In this document: one piece after another, positions 1 through 11,253 of the stretch
Numbering within the stretch: the stretch's first letter is position 1
How the letters are laid out: each line of letters begins with the position of its first letter
From: Nitrosospira sp.
GTDB lineage: Bacteria; Pseudomonadota; Gammaproteobacteria; Burkholderiales; Nitrosomonadaceae
DNA length: 64,000 nt
Reading direction: 5' to 3'
Assembly (NCBI GenBank): GCA_026399575.1
Contig: JAPLQS010000021.1
Coordinates: forward strand, 1-64,000
The notes under the pieces: generated by a model
Seen by the model: the letters and a program-made list of their open reading frames with translations, nothing else
What the model was told of the DNA's origin: nothing
Databases searched by the model: none
Made by a program: the position numbers and the translations under genes

Positions 1-734
1 CGATAAATCGCCGCCATGATGATGCCGGATTGCTGGCTTTTGCGGTCTTCCGCCGGCAGCGCCGCGAATGCACTGACGTAATAACTTTCCGCCCGTTCGA
101 TCTGGAACTCCATCAAACGCCTGAAATTGTCGCTTTCGCGCGACTGCAGTATGTCCTCCTCGGACACGCCGAAGCGGGCAAGCTCGTCCTGCGGCAGATA
201 AATACGATCGCGGCGCGCATCCTCACCCACGTCGCGGATGATGTTGGTGAGCTGGAATGCAAGCCCCAGATCCTGCGCGTACTTCAGGGTATCTGGATTA
301 CGGTAGCCAAAAATCTCGACGGAGCATAGACCCACCACGCTCGCCACGTGGTAGCAGTAACGCCGCAGGGTGTCGAAATCGGCATAGCGGTTGTAGCTCA
401 GATCCATTTCCATGCCGTCTATGATTTCATTCAGCCGCCCGGCAGTAAGGTTGAATGTTTTGGCCACACCAGCCAGCGCTTTTGTCACCGGATGAGTAGG
501 TTTGACACCGGGCTCGTCACTGAATATGGCAGCGACCTCCTGCCGCCACCATGCGAGCTTCGCATGCGCCACCGTCGCATCAGTGCATTCATCCACCACA
601 TCATCCACTTCGCGGCAGAAAGCATAGAGTGCGGTAATGGCACGGCGTTTTTCCGACGGCAGATAGAGAAAACTGTAATAGAAGCTGGAGCCGCTCTGAA
701 CAGCTTTCTGCTGGCAATACTGATCAGGGGTCAT
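1..734 (-). CDS. hpnD: Presqualene diphosphate synthase HpnD (3' end beyond window)
   Basis: Translating the minus strand from the ATG at 734 gives about 244 residues that run off the left edge, so the C-terminus is missing. The product is a trans-isoprenyl diphosphate synthase of the squalene/phytoene family. The first Asp-rich motif DDVVD follows the YAFCREV segment, and the second half carries QLTNIIRDVGED followed by R-x-Y-LP. In HpnC/HpnD/HpnE hopanoid pathways HpnD condenses two farnesyl diphosphates to presqualene diphosphate. The start is supported by the family N-terminus (MTPDQYCQQKA). HpnD is preferred over HpnC or phytoene synthase on overall resemblance, but the neighbours that would settle it lie outside the window. 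Confidence 0.85.
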   Translation of the reverse strand, partial: MTPDQYCQQKAVQSGSSFYYSFLYLPSEKRRAITALYAFCREVDDVVDECTDATVAHAKLAWWRQEVAAIFSDEPGVKPTHPVTKALAGVAKTFNLTAGRLNEIIDGMEMDLSYNRYADFDTLRRYCYHVASVVGLCSVEIFGYRNPDTLKYAQDLGLAFQLTNIIRDVGEDARRDRIYLPQDELARFGVSEEDILQSRESDNFRRLMEFQIERAESYYVSAFAALPAEDRKSQQSGIIMAAIY

Positions 735-913
735 GGTGAGTTATTCTGAAAAAAGGCTGCCGCCAAACCGCGGGGGGCAACCGGAAAATCTTCGCAAGAT
801 TTCGTAATGACTGACAAGAGTGAGCACGTCTCAATGAATCTCTGAACGGCCAACAATTTACAGGAATTCATGGACAGTGTGTGAGCGAATTAAAAATTCA
901 CTGGCCGGATCGC

Positions 914-951
914 CACAATAAAAACCCCGCCGAAGCGGGGTTTTTATTGTG
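914..951 (-). terminator. Perfect 17-bp-arm hairpin terminator after groEL
   Basis: Arms 914-930 and 935-951 are exactly complementary around a CGAA tetraloop. The GC core (ACCCCGC/GCGGGGT) is flanked by A-run and T-run on the two sides, so it can work as an intrinsic terminator in either direction. It lies 28 bp beyond the groEL stop and separates groESL from hpnD. Confidence 0.9.
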
Positions 952-979
952 TACCTGGGTATAAACCCGGTAGCGGACT

Positions 980-2662
<1,683 letters not shown>

Positions 2663-2683
2663 TTAAGGTCGTCGCTGACACAA

Positions 2684-2974
2684 TTAGCCTTCAACTACGC
2701 CCATGATGTCTTCTTCGCGCATCACCAGAAGCTCTACGCCTTCGACTTTCACCGTTTGCCCGGAGTATTTGCCGAACAGCACTTTGTCGCCGACTTTCAC
2801 ATCCAGCGCACGGATTTTGCCGTCGTCGCCAACTTTGCCCTTACCCACAGCAATGATTTCGCCTTGGTCGGGCTTCTCTGCAGCACTGTCTGGGATGACG
2901 ATGCCGGATGCGGTCTTGCGCTCTTCTTCCAGCCGCTTGACGATAACGCGGTCATGTAACGGACGAATCTGCAT
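2684..2974 (-). CDS. groES: 10 kDa co-chaperonin GroES
   Basis: The 96-residue protein begins [14 protein letters not shown] and has the mobile-loop segment [16 protein letters not shown] and the GKYSG(Q)TVKVEG region of GroES. It caps GroEL and encloses the folding chamber. A strong ribosome site (AGGAGAG) lies a few bases before the ATG at 2974. It is the first gene of groES-groEL and has an approximately 90-nt leader containing the CIRCE operator. Confidence 0.99.
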   Translation of the reverse strand: MQIRPLHDRVIVKRLEEERKTASGIVIPDSAAEKPDQGEIIAVGKGKVGDDGKIRALDVKVGDKVLFGKYSGQTVKVEGVELLVMREEDIMGVVEG

Positions 2975-3062
2975 ATTTCTCTCCTGTTTAAAATTAACAT
3001 CATGAAATCCCTCAGAAAACCGATATGCTGTATGCGGATTTCTCAGAGACTGTTACAAAATT

Positions 3063-3089
3063 TTAGCACTCACTGCCAACGAGTGCTAA
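3063..3089 (-). promoter_or_regulatory. CIRCE operator (HrcA binding site)
   Basis: TTAGCACTC at 3063-3071 and GAGTGCTAA at 3081-3089 are a perfect 9-bp inverted repeat with 9-nt spacing, identical to the CIRCE consensus. HrcA represses groESL through this site. The hrcA gene itself is in this window at 37994-39016, so operator and repressor agree. Confidence 0.97.
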
Positions 3090-3090
3090 T

Positions 3091-3118
3091 AATAGGGGCT
3101 GCCAGCAGAAATTTCAAG
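3091..3118 (-). promoter_or_regulatory. Sigma-32-type heat-shock promoter of groESL
   Basis: On the minus strand CTTGAAA (3118-3112) is followed after 13 nt by CCCCTATT (3098-3091). This matches the sigma-32 consensus (CTTGAAA, 11-16 nt, CCCCATnT). It sits directly upstream of CIRCE, so transcription should start at or near the operator. Dual control by RpoH and HrcA is inferred from the sequence. Confidence 0.75.
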
Positions 3119-3674
3119 TAGTTGGGCAATAAAAACTTGTCGAGATACAATCTGAAGCTGGTCTGGCACCCCTCCTGAGGAATTCTCCTCTGCTCCATTA
3201 CGCTTGTTAACTTCCTCCCTTATTCTGTCGCCTTTTGGAGACAAAATAAATCCTTCTATAACAAATAGTTAACCGAGCCAAATAAATATCCGTCGCGGAT
3301 TGACGACAAACCGGCAGCCACTGCCCCGTCAATGAATCGTCTAGCATCATGATTATTAACATGATGTGTAACTGGCGCAAATTTTGCTTTAGTACTGTAG
3401 ACGTGCATTTAAGTTTGAATTCCTTTTGCCCTGGTACAGAAGGATAGGGATCAAACCAAGTTGCCCCGCTGAATTACCCTTACCCTGCGGCCACAATCCG
3501 CAGGGGTTTTTTATGTCCAAAAAATATATTTGATATTGAAGACTGAGGGGTTGCCAAAGGCGGCGCAACTTACATTAACAGTCGCCATGACCATGATGAT
3601 ACACACCTTAAATTTATTTTCGGCCCGTTGAGATCAAATCCACTTTAACCTGCTAATAAAAAAAGGAAGGATAA
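3119..3674. other. Long intergenic region between groESL and the DUF1611-like gene
   Basis: About 550 bp without a supported protein gene. The only clear structure is the hairpin at 3483-3512. The stretch around 3360-3480 ends in that hairpin and could be a small transcript, but I recognise no RNA family. A good ribosome site (GGAAGG) precedes the next gene. Confidence 0.5.
3483..3512 (+). terminator. Rho-independent terminator hairpin in a gene-free region
   Basis: CCCTGCGG (3483-3490) pairs with CCGCAGGG (3498-3505) around a 7-nt loop and is followed by G and six T residues on the plus strand. No coding gene lies upstream on this strand, so it either ends an unannotated small RNA or shields the next gene from upstream transcription. 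Confidence 0.7.
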
Positions 3675-4787
3675 ATGAAAACAATGTTCGTTTCCCAGTC
3701 GTTGCCAATCACCCGGGAACGCCTACTGAATGCGAAAGTCGCTTACACGTCACGTAATATAAATCTGGAATTGGCAAACAATACCCTGTTGACCGGTGAT
3801 GACATCGCTCCCAGCAGCGGTGACCTGGTGTTAGCACGAGTAGAAGAAATTGGCCAGCATAGCCGACTGGAGTTGGCGTGTGGCCGTCATGCCAGTCTGT
3901 TTGAGGGTGATGAAATCGTAGTGTGTTATGGCAACTGTTATGCACCTGACCAGTTTGAAGCTGAAGTACCCGGTGATCTGGGGCTATGTAATCTGGTGGC
4001 ATCGGGCGGGATTGCCGCACGTGCCAGATCATGCCACACCGATATGAAAACCCCCACCAGCATTAGACCCATTGGTCTGTTGGCAAATTCTACGGGCAAA
4101 CGCATCAATTTGATGGATGCAGCCCTTCCCAAGATCACCGGATCAAGTAGCCGCCCCTATACGATAGCCGTACTGGGCACGTCCATGAACGCTGGCAAGA
4201 GCACCACAGCAGCCGCACTGATTCGCGGACTGGTCGGTGCAGGTCGCGTGGTAGGCGCCGCCAAGGTGACCGGCACTGGTTCGGGAAGGGATGCCTGGCT
4301 CATGACAGATGCAGGGTCAAAATTGACGCTGGACTTTACCCATGCCGGGTTTCCCTCCACCTATCTGGCCAAGCCATCTGAGGTAGATAAAATTTTAGAG
4401 ACACTCACCGCATATCTGACCAAGGCCGGAACAGATGTGATCGTAATAGAAGTGGCGGATGGCTTATTCCAGAGCGAAACTGCGGCGTTACTTGATTCTT
4501 CAGTATTTTCCAGAATGGTGGACAGCGTGATTTTTGCGGCAAGTGATTCGATGGGTGCCACGGCAGGCGTAAAGTGGTTACACCGGAAGAGATTGCCAGT
4601 AATTGCGGTTAGCGGCCTGTTGACGGCTTCCCCTCTGGCAATAGTCGAAACAGCCAAGGCAACCGGGTTACCGGTGCTGGATAAAAAAGAACTGGGTTCT
4701 GCATCCATTGTAAATATGCTGAACATTCCTGTCAGGATGCCACCATTGCGTTCTGTGACAAGGACCGCAGCCGTCTCCGGAAATTAA
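3675..4787 (+). CDS. P-loop NTPase of DUF1611 type
   Basis: 370 residues. The N-terminal about 140 residues are a small domain with no clear catalytic motif. A nucleotide-binding domain follows, with Walker A GTSMNAGKSTT near residue 169 and then KVTGTGSGRD, which resembles the KATGTGQTG-like segment of DUF1611/COG3367 proteins. A later VIVIEVADGLF strand may carry the Walker B acidic residues. The ATG at 3675 has a good GGAAGG site. The gene stands alone between groESL and the sensor-kinase operon, so context gives no function. The family is known for a P-loop, but its substrate is not established. Confidence 0.6.
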   Translation: MKTMFVSQSLPITRERLLNAKVAYTSRNINLELANNTLLTGDDIAPSSGDLVLARVEEIGQHSRLELACGRHASLFEGDEIVVCYGNCYAPDQFEAEVPGDLGLCNLVASGGIAARARSCHTDMKTPTSIRPIGLLANSTGKRINLMDAALPKITGSSSRPYTIAVLGTSMNAGKSTTAAALIRGLVGAGRVVGAAKVTGTGSGRDAWLMTDAGSKLTLDFTHAGFPSTYLAKPSEVDKILETLTAYLTKAGTDVIVIEVADGLFQSETAALLDSSVFSRMVDSVIFAASDSMGATAGVKWLHRKRLPVIAVSGLLTASPLAIVETAKATGLPVLDKKELGSASIVNMLNIPVRMPPLRSVTRTAAVSGN

Positions 4788-5085
4788 GGCCGCTGATAAA
4801 GCGACAACGTCACGTCAAGGCTACTCTCCTCAATTTCACTCATCGTATGCTGCGGCATGTAACAGCGCTGCGACTACCCTTCCTCATTCTGTTCCATCAG
4901 GGTCTCCCCGTCCAACCGCTCCAGCGTGTCAGCCGAATGTGACTTCACTCGGTGCGCACTCACTTCATTCTGCTGGACGAACGAATAATGCAATACAGCT
5001 TAGGTGGGTCTAAAATGCTGCAATCCCGCATATCCACCCGGCGTCAACCCGTATGTCGGCTGGCAGCAATGAAAGGACGCAAGAA

Positions 5086-6591
5086 ATGAACACTCGTATG
5101 GAATCCATGAAACCGGAAGGTGGATCTGGTGCCGCCCTTCTGGCACTGCTGCGACACAGCCCCAAATCTTTCCTGAAATTAATCCTGCTGGGATTCGCCC
5201 TCATGGGCCTGCCGCTCATCATCGCGCTCATCAATAGCGCCGTATCCATCGATCAACTGGCAGAGCACAGCCGGAAAACCGTGTATCAGGCGGCGCAAAT
5301 TGCGCATGGCAGCCGTGTCCTGGTCGATGAGATCGCAATCATGGAACGCAGTGTGCAGCAAACGCTTATCCTTGCCGATACATCCTTGCTGGAAGGTTAT
5401 TTTGATGCACACAAAAAATTTGAAGATACAGTAACCAGTCTTTTCGAACTCTCCCCGCGTACTGAACAGAAACAATCGCTGCAGCAACTGCGATCATCGG
5501 AAGCAGAGATTTTTCGAAAGGTAGCGGCTGCACGTCAGACCCCGAAAAAGTTGCGCGGACTGACTGGCGACTTCGTGCCACTATTGGATTCGGCGCGGGC
5601 CTTCTCTGCCGACGGCGACGCACTGATTGAGCTCGAGGTAGGTGAAATGCAGGAGATGGCAGAGCATGCCCGCTCCGTTGTGGGGCGGCAACTACTTGCC
5701 CTGATCCCGTTCATGATACTGCTGGCGTTCACTTTTTCCATGATAATTGCACGCCCGATTCGTCAGATTGACGATGCTATCCGCAACATGGGCCAGGGTG
5801 ACTTATCAGAAGCAGTGCGCGTCGATGGTCCCCAGGATCTGATCTACCTCGGCAAGCGTCTGGACTGGATGCGGCGCCGTTTTCTGGAACTGGAAGAACA
5901 AAAGACCCAATTTCTGCAACATGTTTCTCACGAACTCAAGACGCCGCTCACTGCCATACGTGAAGGGGCGGATCTGCTTGCGGAAGGAGTGGTCGGGGAT
6001 CTGACCGCAAAACAGCAACATGTTGCAAGCATCCTTCATAGCAACAGCAAGCAATTGCAAAGACGTATCGAGGATTTATTGAGTTACAGTGCACTGCAGA
6101 CTGACAAATTCACGCTCGTGAAACATCCAGCGAATTTGGCAATAATTGTCGATACTGTATTACAGGATCAAAATCTTGCCATCATGAATAAAGGGTTGAG
6201 AATCGACCTCATTTGTCCGGAACTGATGCTAGACTGCGATGAATTTAAAATCAGAACCATTGTGGACAATCTGTTATCGAATGCCGTGAAATTTTCCCCA
6301 CCTGCCAGCTGCATCAAGATCCGGACAGGCAAAGTCGACCAGTCAATTCAGCTGGACATAACAGATGCCGGTGCCGGCATAGACGAAACCGACTGGGACA
6401 AGGTATTCGAGCCCTTTTATCAAGGACGGAGGGTACCCGACAGCCACGTCAGAGGGACAGGGCTGGGGCTATCCATCGCTCGCGAGTACGCACTTGCACA
6501 TGACGGCAACATCGAGCTTGTGCAACAAGCGGAAGCGGGTGCCCACTTCCGCCTCACCCTCCCTATCCACGATCCGCAAAATGCTTCATGA
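5086..6591 (+). CDS. glrK: Sensor histidine kinase of GlrK/QseE type
   Basis: Membrane histidine kinase of about 501 residues. TM1 spans about residues 28-54 and TM2 about 201-222, around a helical periplasmic sensor. A HAMP segment and a HisKA domain with the phospho-acceptor His at about 282 (SHELKTPLT) follow, then HATPase_c with N, G1 (DAGAGID) and G2 (GTGLGLSIA) boxes. The ATG at 5086 has AAAGGA 8 nt upstream; an in-frame ATG at 5053 lacks a ribosome site, so the later start is chosen. It overlaps the next gene by ATGA. Kinase, small lipoprotein and sigma-54 regulator in this order match the enterobacterial glrK-qseG-glrR operon. Its signal here is unknown. Confidence 0.8.
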   Translation: MNTRMESMKPEGGSGAALLALLRHSPKSFLKLILLGFALMGLPLIIALINSAVSIDQLAEHSRKTVYQAAQIAHGSRVLVDEIAIMERSVQQTLILADTSLLEGYFDAHKKFEDTVTSLFELSPRTEQKQSLQQLRSSEAEIFRKVAAARQTPKKLRGLTGDFVPLLDSARAFSADGDALIELEVGEMQEMAEHARSVVGRQLLALIPFMILLAFTFSMIIARPIRQIDDAIRNMGQGDLSEAVRVDGPQDLIYLGKRLDWMRRRFLELEEQKTQFLQHVSHELKTPLTAIREGADLLAEGVVGDLTAKQQHVASILHSNSKQLQRRIEDLLSYSALQTDKFTLVKHPANLAIIVDTVLQDQNLAIMNKGLRIDLICPELMLDCDEFKIRTIVDNLLSNAVKFSPPASCIKIRTGKVDQSIQLDITDAGAGIDETDWDKVFEPFYQGRRVPDSHVRGTGLGLSIAREYALAHDGNIELVQQAEAGAHFRLTLPIHDPQNAS

Positions 6592-7109
6592 ATAGCCGCC
6601 TGCTGAAACTCTGGTTACTGCCGCTATTATTGCTGACTATGCTGACAGCATGTTCGAGCATACTCAGCAAGTTATCACCACCACGACCAATCGTGACCAG
6701 TGAGTTGGAAGGCCTATTGCAATATTACGACTCCTTGCGCGAAAAGCCGATAAAAGAGCTGGCTGGGGAATATGACAGAGCAAAGCAGAATTTTGCACAG
6801 GATGGGAGCAATGCAAACCGTGCCAGACTCATATTGCTTCTCGCCCTTCCCAGTACCCCTTTTCACAGCACAACCAACGCATTAAATTTTCTGAATGAAT
6901 GGCCGAAGAGTGCAGAGCAAGCACCCAGTCCGGACAGCTTGAAAACCTTGCTGACGCTGCTGCTTACCGAGCAGCAGCGCGCAAACCGCAGAGCCGGCGA
7001 GTTATCTAAAAAACTGAAAGAGGAGCAGAATCGTGCCGAGACTCTGCGCAACAAGGTTAATGACATTAAAAGCATGGAGAAAAACCTTATCCTCAGGCGC
7101 AAGAACTGA
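6588..7109 (+). CDS. QseG-like outer-membrane lipoprotein
   Basis: 173 residues with a signal peptide and a lipobox ending LTAC (Cys at about 22), followed by a mostly helical domain. The C-terminal third (ELSKKLKEEQNRAETLRNKV) looks like a coiled coil. In the enterobacterial counterpart, QseG is an outer-membrane lipoprotein that modulates the QseE/GlrK kinase. The 4-bp overlap with the kinase gene and the 15-bp gap to the response regulator show a single transcript. Sequence similarity to QseG was judged by eye, so the role comes mainly from operon position. Confidence 0.65.
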   Translation: MNSRLLKLWLLPLLLLTMLTACSSILSKLSPPRPIVTSELEGLLQYYDSLREKPIKELAGEYDRAKQNFAQDGSNANRARLILLLALPSTPFHSTTNALNFLNEWPKSAEQAPSPDSLKTLLTLLLTEQQRANRRAGELSKKLKEEQNRAETLRNKVNDIKSMEKNLILRRKN

Positions 7110-7124
7110 GCATGACGCAAAAGC

Positions 7125-8480
7125 ATGATTGAATCCAATCCGACCATACTCATCGTTGACGATGATGCAGATCTGCTGGAACTGCTCTCCATCCGTTTAA
7201 TGGCCGCCGGCTACAAAACGGAAACTGCGCAGAGTGCTGAAATAGCGCTCAATCATCTCGACGTGTCGCGCCCGCAACTGGTCATCAGCGACATGCGAAT
7301 GAGCGGCATGGATGGAATGTCCCTGTTCGAACGCATCCATCGCATAATGCCCACTCTGCCAGTCATCATCCTGACTGCGCACGGAACCATCCCGGATGCG
7401 GTTGCCGCTGTGCAGCGAGGGGTATTCGGCTATCTGACCAAGCCTTTCGACAGCAAGACTCTGTTGCTGCAGATCGCCCAGGCCCTCAGGCTCGTGCCGG
7501 GCGCAGCGCCTCAGGCTGCAACGTCACAAGCACCCTGGCGAAAAAGCATCATTACGCGCAGCGCTGCGATGGAAGATCTTCTCACCAAAACTGAGCTCGT
7601 TGCGGAAGGTGATGCCAGCGTGTTGATTTATGGCGAAAGCGGTGTGGGCAAGGAATTATTCGCCCACGCCATTCACGATGCATCCAAACGCCGTCAGCGG
7701 CCTTTCGTGGCCGTTAATTGTGCGGCCATTCCGGAGCAATTGCTTGAATCGGAACTATTTGGACACATCAGGGGAGCGTTTACCGGCGCTGTCCGCGACC
7801 ACAAGGGCTTGTTCCACCTGGCCGAGAGTGGCACGCTGTTTCTCGATGAAATTGGCGATATGCCGTTGCTGCTCCAATCCAAGTTATTGCGCGTCCTCCA
7901 GGAAAGACAAATACGTCCCGTGGGATCCGCACAGACAGTTGCGGTGGATGTGCGGATCATTTCCGCGACTCACCGTGATCTCAGAGCTGATATTGCCACG
8001 GGGCGCTTTCGCGAGGATCTCTATTACCGACTGGACGTAGTGGCGCTGACCATCCCGGCATTGTCGCAGCGGCGCGAGGACATTTCCTTGCTGACGAACC
8101 ATTTTCTCAATCTGTTTTCCACAAAATATAGCAAAAACATCAACGGCTTTTCCCCTGAGGCGATGGAAATTCTGGTGGGCGCTTCCTGGCCTGGCAATGT
8201 GCGGCAGCTCATGAATATCGTTGAGCAATGTGTCGCCTTGAGTACGCTTCCGCTCATTTCACTGGTGCTGGTACGCGAAGCCATGCACAAGGAAGAGGAA
8301 CGACTGATTTCGTTTGAAGATGCATGCAGACATTTCGAAAGAGACTATCTGGTGCGAGTATTGAAAATTGCAACTGGCAACGTGACACAGGCTGCGCGCC
8401 TGGCCAAGCGTAACCGCACCGAGTTCTACAAACTGCTCAAGAAATATCAGCTTGACCCCTCTGTTTTCAAACAGCCGTGA
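7125..8480 (+). CDS. glrR: Sigma-54-dependent response regulator of GlrR/QseF type
   Basis: 451 residues. A receiver domain has acidic residues DDD at 12-14 and the phospho-acceptor Asp56 (VISDMRMSG). A sigma-54 activator AAA+ domain follows, with Walker A GESGVGKE, the sigma-54 loop GAFTGA and Walker B LFLDEIGD. The C-terminus is a Fis-type HTH ([20 protein letters not shown]). It should be phosphorylated by the kinase encoded two genes upstream and should activate sigma-54 promoters. In enterobacteria the target is glmY. I saw no GlmY homologue and no convincing -24/-12 promoter nearby, so the regulon here is open. Confidence 0.85.
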   Translation: MIESNPTILIVDDDADLLELLSIRLMAAGYKTETAQSAEIALNHLDVSRPQLVISDMRMSGMDGMSLFERIHRIMPTLPVIILTAHGTIPDAVAAVQRGVFGYLTKPFDSKTLLLQIAQALRLVPGAAPQAATSQAPWRKSIITRSAAMEDLLTKTELVAEGDASVLIYGESGVGKELFAHAIHDASKRRQRPFVAVNCAAIPEQLLESELFGHIRGAFTGAVRDHKGLFHLAESGTLFLDEIGDMPLLLQSKLLRVLQERQIRPVGSAQTVAVDVRIISATHRDLRADIATGRFREDLYYRLDVVALTIPALSQRREDISLLTNHFLNLFSTKYSKNINGFSPEAMEILVGASWPGNVRQLMNIVEQCVALSTLPLISLVLVREAMHKEEERLISFEDACRHFERDYLVRVLKIATGNVTQAARLAKRNRTEFYKLLKKYQLDPSVFKQP

Positions 8481-8543
8481 AGCCGATTCCTGAAGCAATA
8501 GCATGTATCTTGTTTGCATATTCCGGACCTTCTGCGTACTGAC

Positions 8544-9866
8544 ATGAGCAATAAAAACTTATTGGAACGCAGCCTGCAAGCGGTCTGGCACCCCTGCACC
8601 CAGATGAAGCAGCACGAGATGCTGCCGCTCGTTCCGATTGCCCGGGGCGAAGGGGTATGGCTGCATGATTTCGATGGCGGGCGCTACCTCGATGCCATCA
8701 GTTCCTGGTGGGTCAATTTGTTCGGCCACGCCAATCCGCGCATCAATGCTGCCATCCGCGATCAACTGGATCGGCTGGAGCATGTCATGCTCGCAGGCTT
8801 CACGCACGAGCCGGTGGTGCAATTGTCGGAGCGCCTGAGCAAACTCGCGCCGGGCAAACTCGGCCACTGCTTCTACGGCAGCGATGGCGCATCGGCCACC
8901 GAAATCGCACTGAAAATGAGTTTTCATTACTGGCACAACGTGGGCCATCCTGGGAAAACCGGTTTTGTTAGTTTGCAGAACGGCTATCACGGCGAAACTC
9001 TGGGTGCGCTGGCAGTCACCGATGTGGCGCTGTTCAGGGAAACCTATGCACCGCTGCTGCGTCACAGCGCCCATGTCCTCACACCCGACTGGCGCTATGC
9101 GGCAAAGGGAGAATCTCCCAGAGACTACGCGCTGCGTGCTGCAGCCCAACTGGAAAATCACCTGGCGCAACACCATGCCGGAATTGCAGCATTGATCGTC
9201 GAACCCCTGGTACAGGGTGCAGCCGGCATGGGCATGTACCATCCCGACTACCTCAAGCTTGCGCGTGCGCTCTGCGACAAATACCAGGTGCATCTGATCG
9301 CTGATGAAATCGCGGTCGGCTTCGGCAGAACCGGAACCCTGTTTGCCTGCGAACAGGCCGCTATCTCACCGGATTTTTTGTGCCTGGCAAAAGGTCTGAG
9401 CGGCGGCTATCTGCCGCTGTCCGTGGTGATGACCACCGATGAGGTTTACCAGGCGTTCTATCACGACGAAACCGCGCGCGGCTTTCTGCATTCGCATACC
9501 CACTCCGGCAATGCGCTCGCCTGCCGTGCCGCGCTTGCCACGCTGGATATTTTCGAACAGGACGAAGTCATTGCCGCCAATCGCGTCAAGGCGCATTATC
9601 TCAACCGGGCAGCGCAGCCGCTCACATCCCATCCCAAGGTAAAGAACTTCCGCAACTGCGGCATGATCTGGGCATTCGAAGTAGAAACCAGCGACCCCGC
9701 ATTTGCCGGAAAATTCTTCCAGGCAGCACTCAAACAGGAACTGCTGCTGCGGCCATTGGGCGATACTGTCTATTTCATGCCACCGTATGTGATCAACGAA
9801 CAGGAGATGGACATGCTGGTGGCGGGAACTTTGCGGGCATTGGACTCATGCGACTCACTTTTCTAG
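8544..9866 (+). CDS. bioA: Adenosylmethionine-8-amino-7-oxononanoate aminotransferase
   Basis: About 440 residues. This PLP-dependent class-III aminotransferase makes 7,8-diaminopelargonate in biotin synthesis, using S-adenosylmethionine as amino donor. Diagnostic segments are VWHPCTQM at the N-terminus, SSWWVNLFGHANP, the pyridoxal-binding YGSDGASATEIALKM, LIADEIAVGFGRTG and the Schiff-base lysine in CLAKGLSGGYLP. I start at the ATG at 8544 (MSNKNLLERS), because the TTG 30 nt upstream has no ribosome site and adds a non-family leader. The 3' end overlaps the next gene by 19 nt. No other bio genes are in the window. Confidence 0.95.
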   Translation: MSNKNLLERSLQAVWHPCTQMKQHEMLPLVPIARGEGVWLHDFDGGRYLDAISSWWVNLFGHANPRINAAIRDQLDRLEHVMLAGFTHEPVVQLSERLSKLAPGKLGHCFYGSDGASATEIALKMSFHYWHNVGHPGKTGFVSLQNGYHGETLGALAVTDVALFRETYAPLLRHSAHVLTPDWRYAAKGESPRDYALRAAAQLENHLAQHHAGIAALIVEPLVQGAAGMGMYHPDYLKLARALCDKYQVHLIADEIAVGFGRTGTLFACEQAAISPDFLCLAKGLSGGYLPLSVVMTTDEVYQAFYHDETARGFLHSHTHSGNALACRAALATLDIFEQDEVIAANRVKAHYLNRAAQPLTSHPKVKNFRNCGMIWAFEVETSDPAFAGKFFQAALKQELLLRPLGDTVYFMPPYVINEQEMDMLVAGTLRALDSCDSLF

Positions 9867-11251
9867 GCGCGGCCGGTGAAGTCACCGGCTCCAGCTATCT
9901 GGTCGAAACCGGCGAGGTGCGCTTTCTGGTGGATTGCGGCATGTTTCAGGGTGGGCGCGAAGCGGAACACAAAAACCGCGCAGCTTTTGGCTTCAACCCC
10001 GAGACGCTCGATTTCGTTCTGCTCACCCATGCGCATATCGACCATTCCGGACTGCTGCCGCGGCTTGCAGCGTTGGGTTTCAGAGGCCCGGTCTACACCA
10101 CTGCCGCAACCAATGACCTGCTCAAGGTGATGCTCAAGGATAGCGCGCATATCCAGGAAAAAGAAGCCGAGTGGAAAAACAAGATGGACTACCGCGATCA
10201 GCGCAAGTCGCACCACGAAATCGCGCCGCTTTATACCGTAGCCCAAGCTGAATCCTTTCTTCGGCAAGTGAAAGGCACGGATTACGATACTGAAATCACA
10301 CCCCATCCGTCAGTGCGTTGCATGTTCCGTGATGCCGGCCATATTCTGGGCTCGGCCATCATCGAAGTATGGATAAAATCCGCCAACGATCACAAGAAAC
10401 TGGTGTTCTCCGGCGACCTGGGGCAACCGGGCCATCCCATCGTGCGCGACCCCGCCCCGATCCAGCAGGCCGATGTGCTGCTGGTGGAATCGACCTACGG
10501 CAATCGTCTGCACCGCAGCATGCCGGACACGCTGGTGGAACTGGTGCACGCCATCAACGATACATTGCAGCGCAAAGGCGGCAATGTGATCGTGCCCGCT
10601 TTCACCGTAGGCCGTACCCAGGACCTGCTGTTTCTGCTGATTGATCTCTATCGTCAGGGCAAGCTCGCGGAGATGGACATTTATGTGGATTCGCCCATGG
10701 CACTGGCCGCAACCGACATCACCCTGAAGCACATGAAACTGCTCGACCAGGAAGCCGTCAACACGATGCAGTGGTTAACCCAGAACGGTGGAAAGCCCCG
10801 CATCCATTTTGTGCAGGATGTCGAGGAATCAATGCGGCTCAATGACGTGCGGCATGGCGCGGTCATCATTTCCGCCAGCGGCATGTGCGATGCCGGACGC
10901 ATCAAGCATCATCTCAAATACAATCTGGGCAGAGCGGAGTGCAGCATACTCATCACCGGTTTCCAGGCCGCAGGGACATTGGGGCGGCGACTGGTGGACA
11001 AAGCCAAATTCGTGAAAATTTTTGGGCAGGACATGCCGGTGCGGGCGGATATTTACACCATCGGCGGTCTCTCCGCCCATGCCGACCAGGCAGGCTTGAT
11101 GAGCTGGCTGCGGCATTTTCACACTGCCCCCGGTCAAACCTTCGTGGTGCATGGCGAGCCGCTCAATGCCGCCACCCTGGCTGACGTGATCCGACAGCAA
11201 TTGCAGTGGAACGTGAGCATTCCGGCACAACTGACATCGGTTACATTCTGA
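9848..11251 (+). CDS. MBL-fold/beta-CASP RNA-processing exonuclease
   Basis: 467 residues. The N-terminal metallo-beta-lactamase domain has the zinc motif HAHIDHSG at about residue 58, then GHILGSA and FSGDLG. The beta-CASP insertion and C-terminal GGLSAHADQAGL and VVHGEP segments complete a CPSF73/Ysh1-like bacterial RNase. Members cleave or trim RNA with two zinc ions. The ATG at 9848 lies inside the end of bioA (19-nt overlap in another frame), which suggests translational coupling. The dacB start follows two nucleotides after the stop. The physiological substrate is unknown. Confidence 0.85.
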   Translation: MRLTFLGAAGEVTGSSYLVETGEVRFLVDCGMFQGGREAEHKNRAAFGFNPETLDFVLLTHAHIDHSGLLPRLAALGFRGPVYTTAATNDLLKVMLKDSAHIQEKEAEWKNKMDYRDQRKSHHEIAPLYTVAQAESFLRQVKGTDYDTEITPHPSVRCMFRDAGHILGSAIIEVWIKSANDHKKLVFSGDLGQPGHPIVRDPAPIQQADVLLVESTYGNRLHRSMPDTLVELVHAINDTLQRKGGNVIVPAFTVGRTQDLLFLLIDLYRQGKLAEMDIYVDSPMALAATDITLKHMKLLDQEAVNTMQWLTQNGGKPRIHFVQDVEESMRLNDVRHGAVIISASGMCDAGRIKHHLKYNLGRAECSILITGFQAAGTLGRRLVDKAKFVKIFGQDMPVRADIYTIGGLSAHADQAGLMSWLRHFHTAPGQTFVVHGEPLNAATLADVIRQQLQWNVSIPAQLTSVTF

Positions 11252-11253
11252 GC

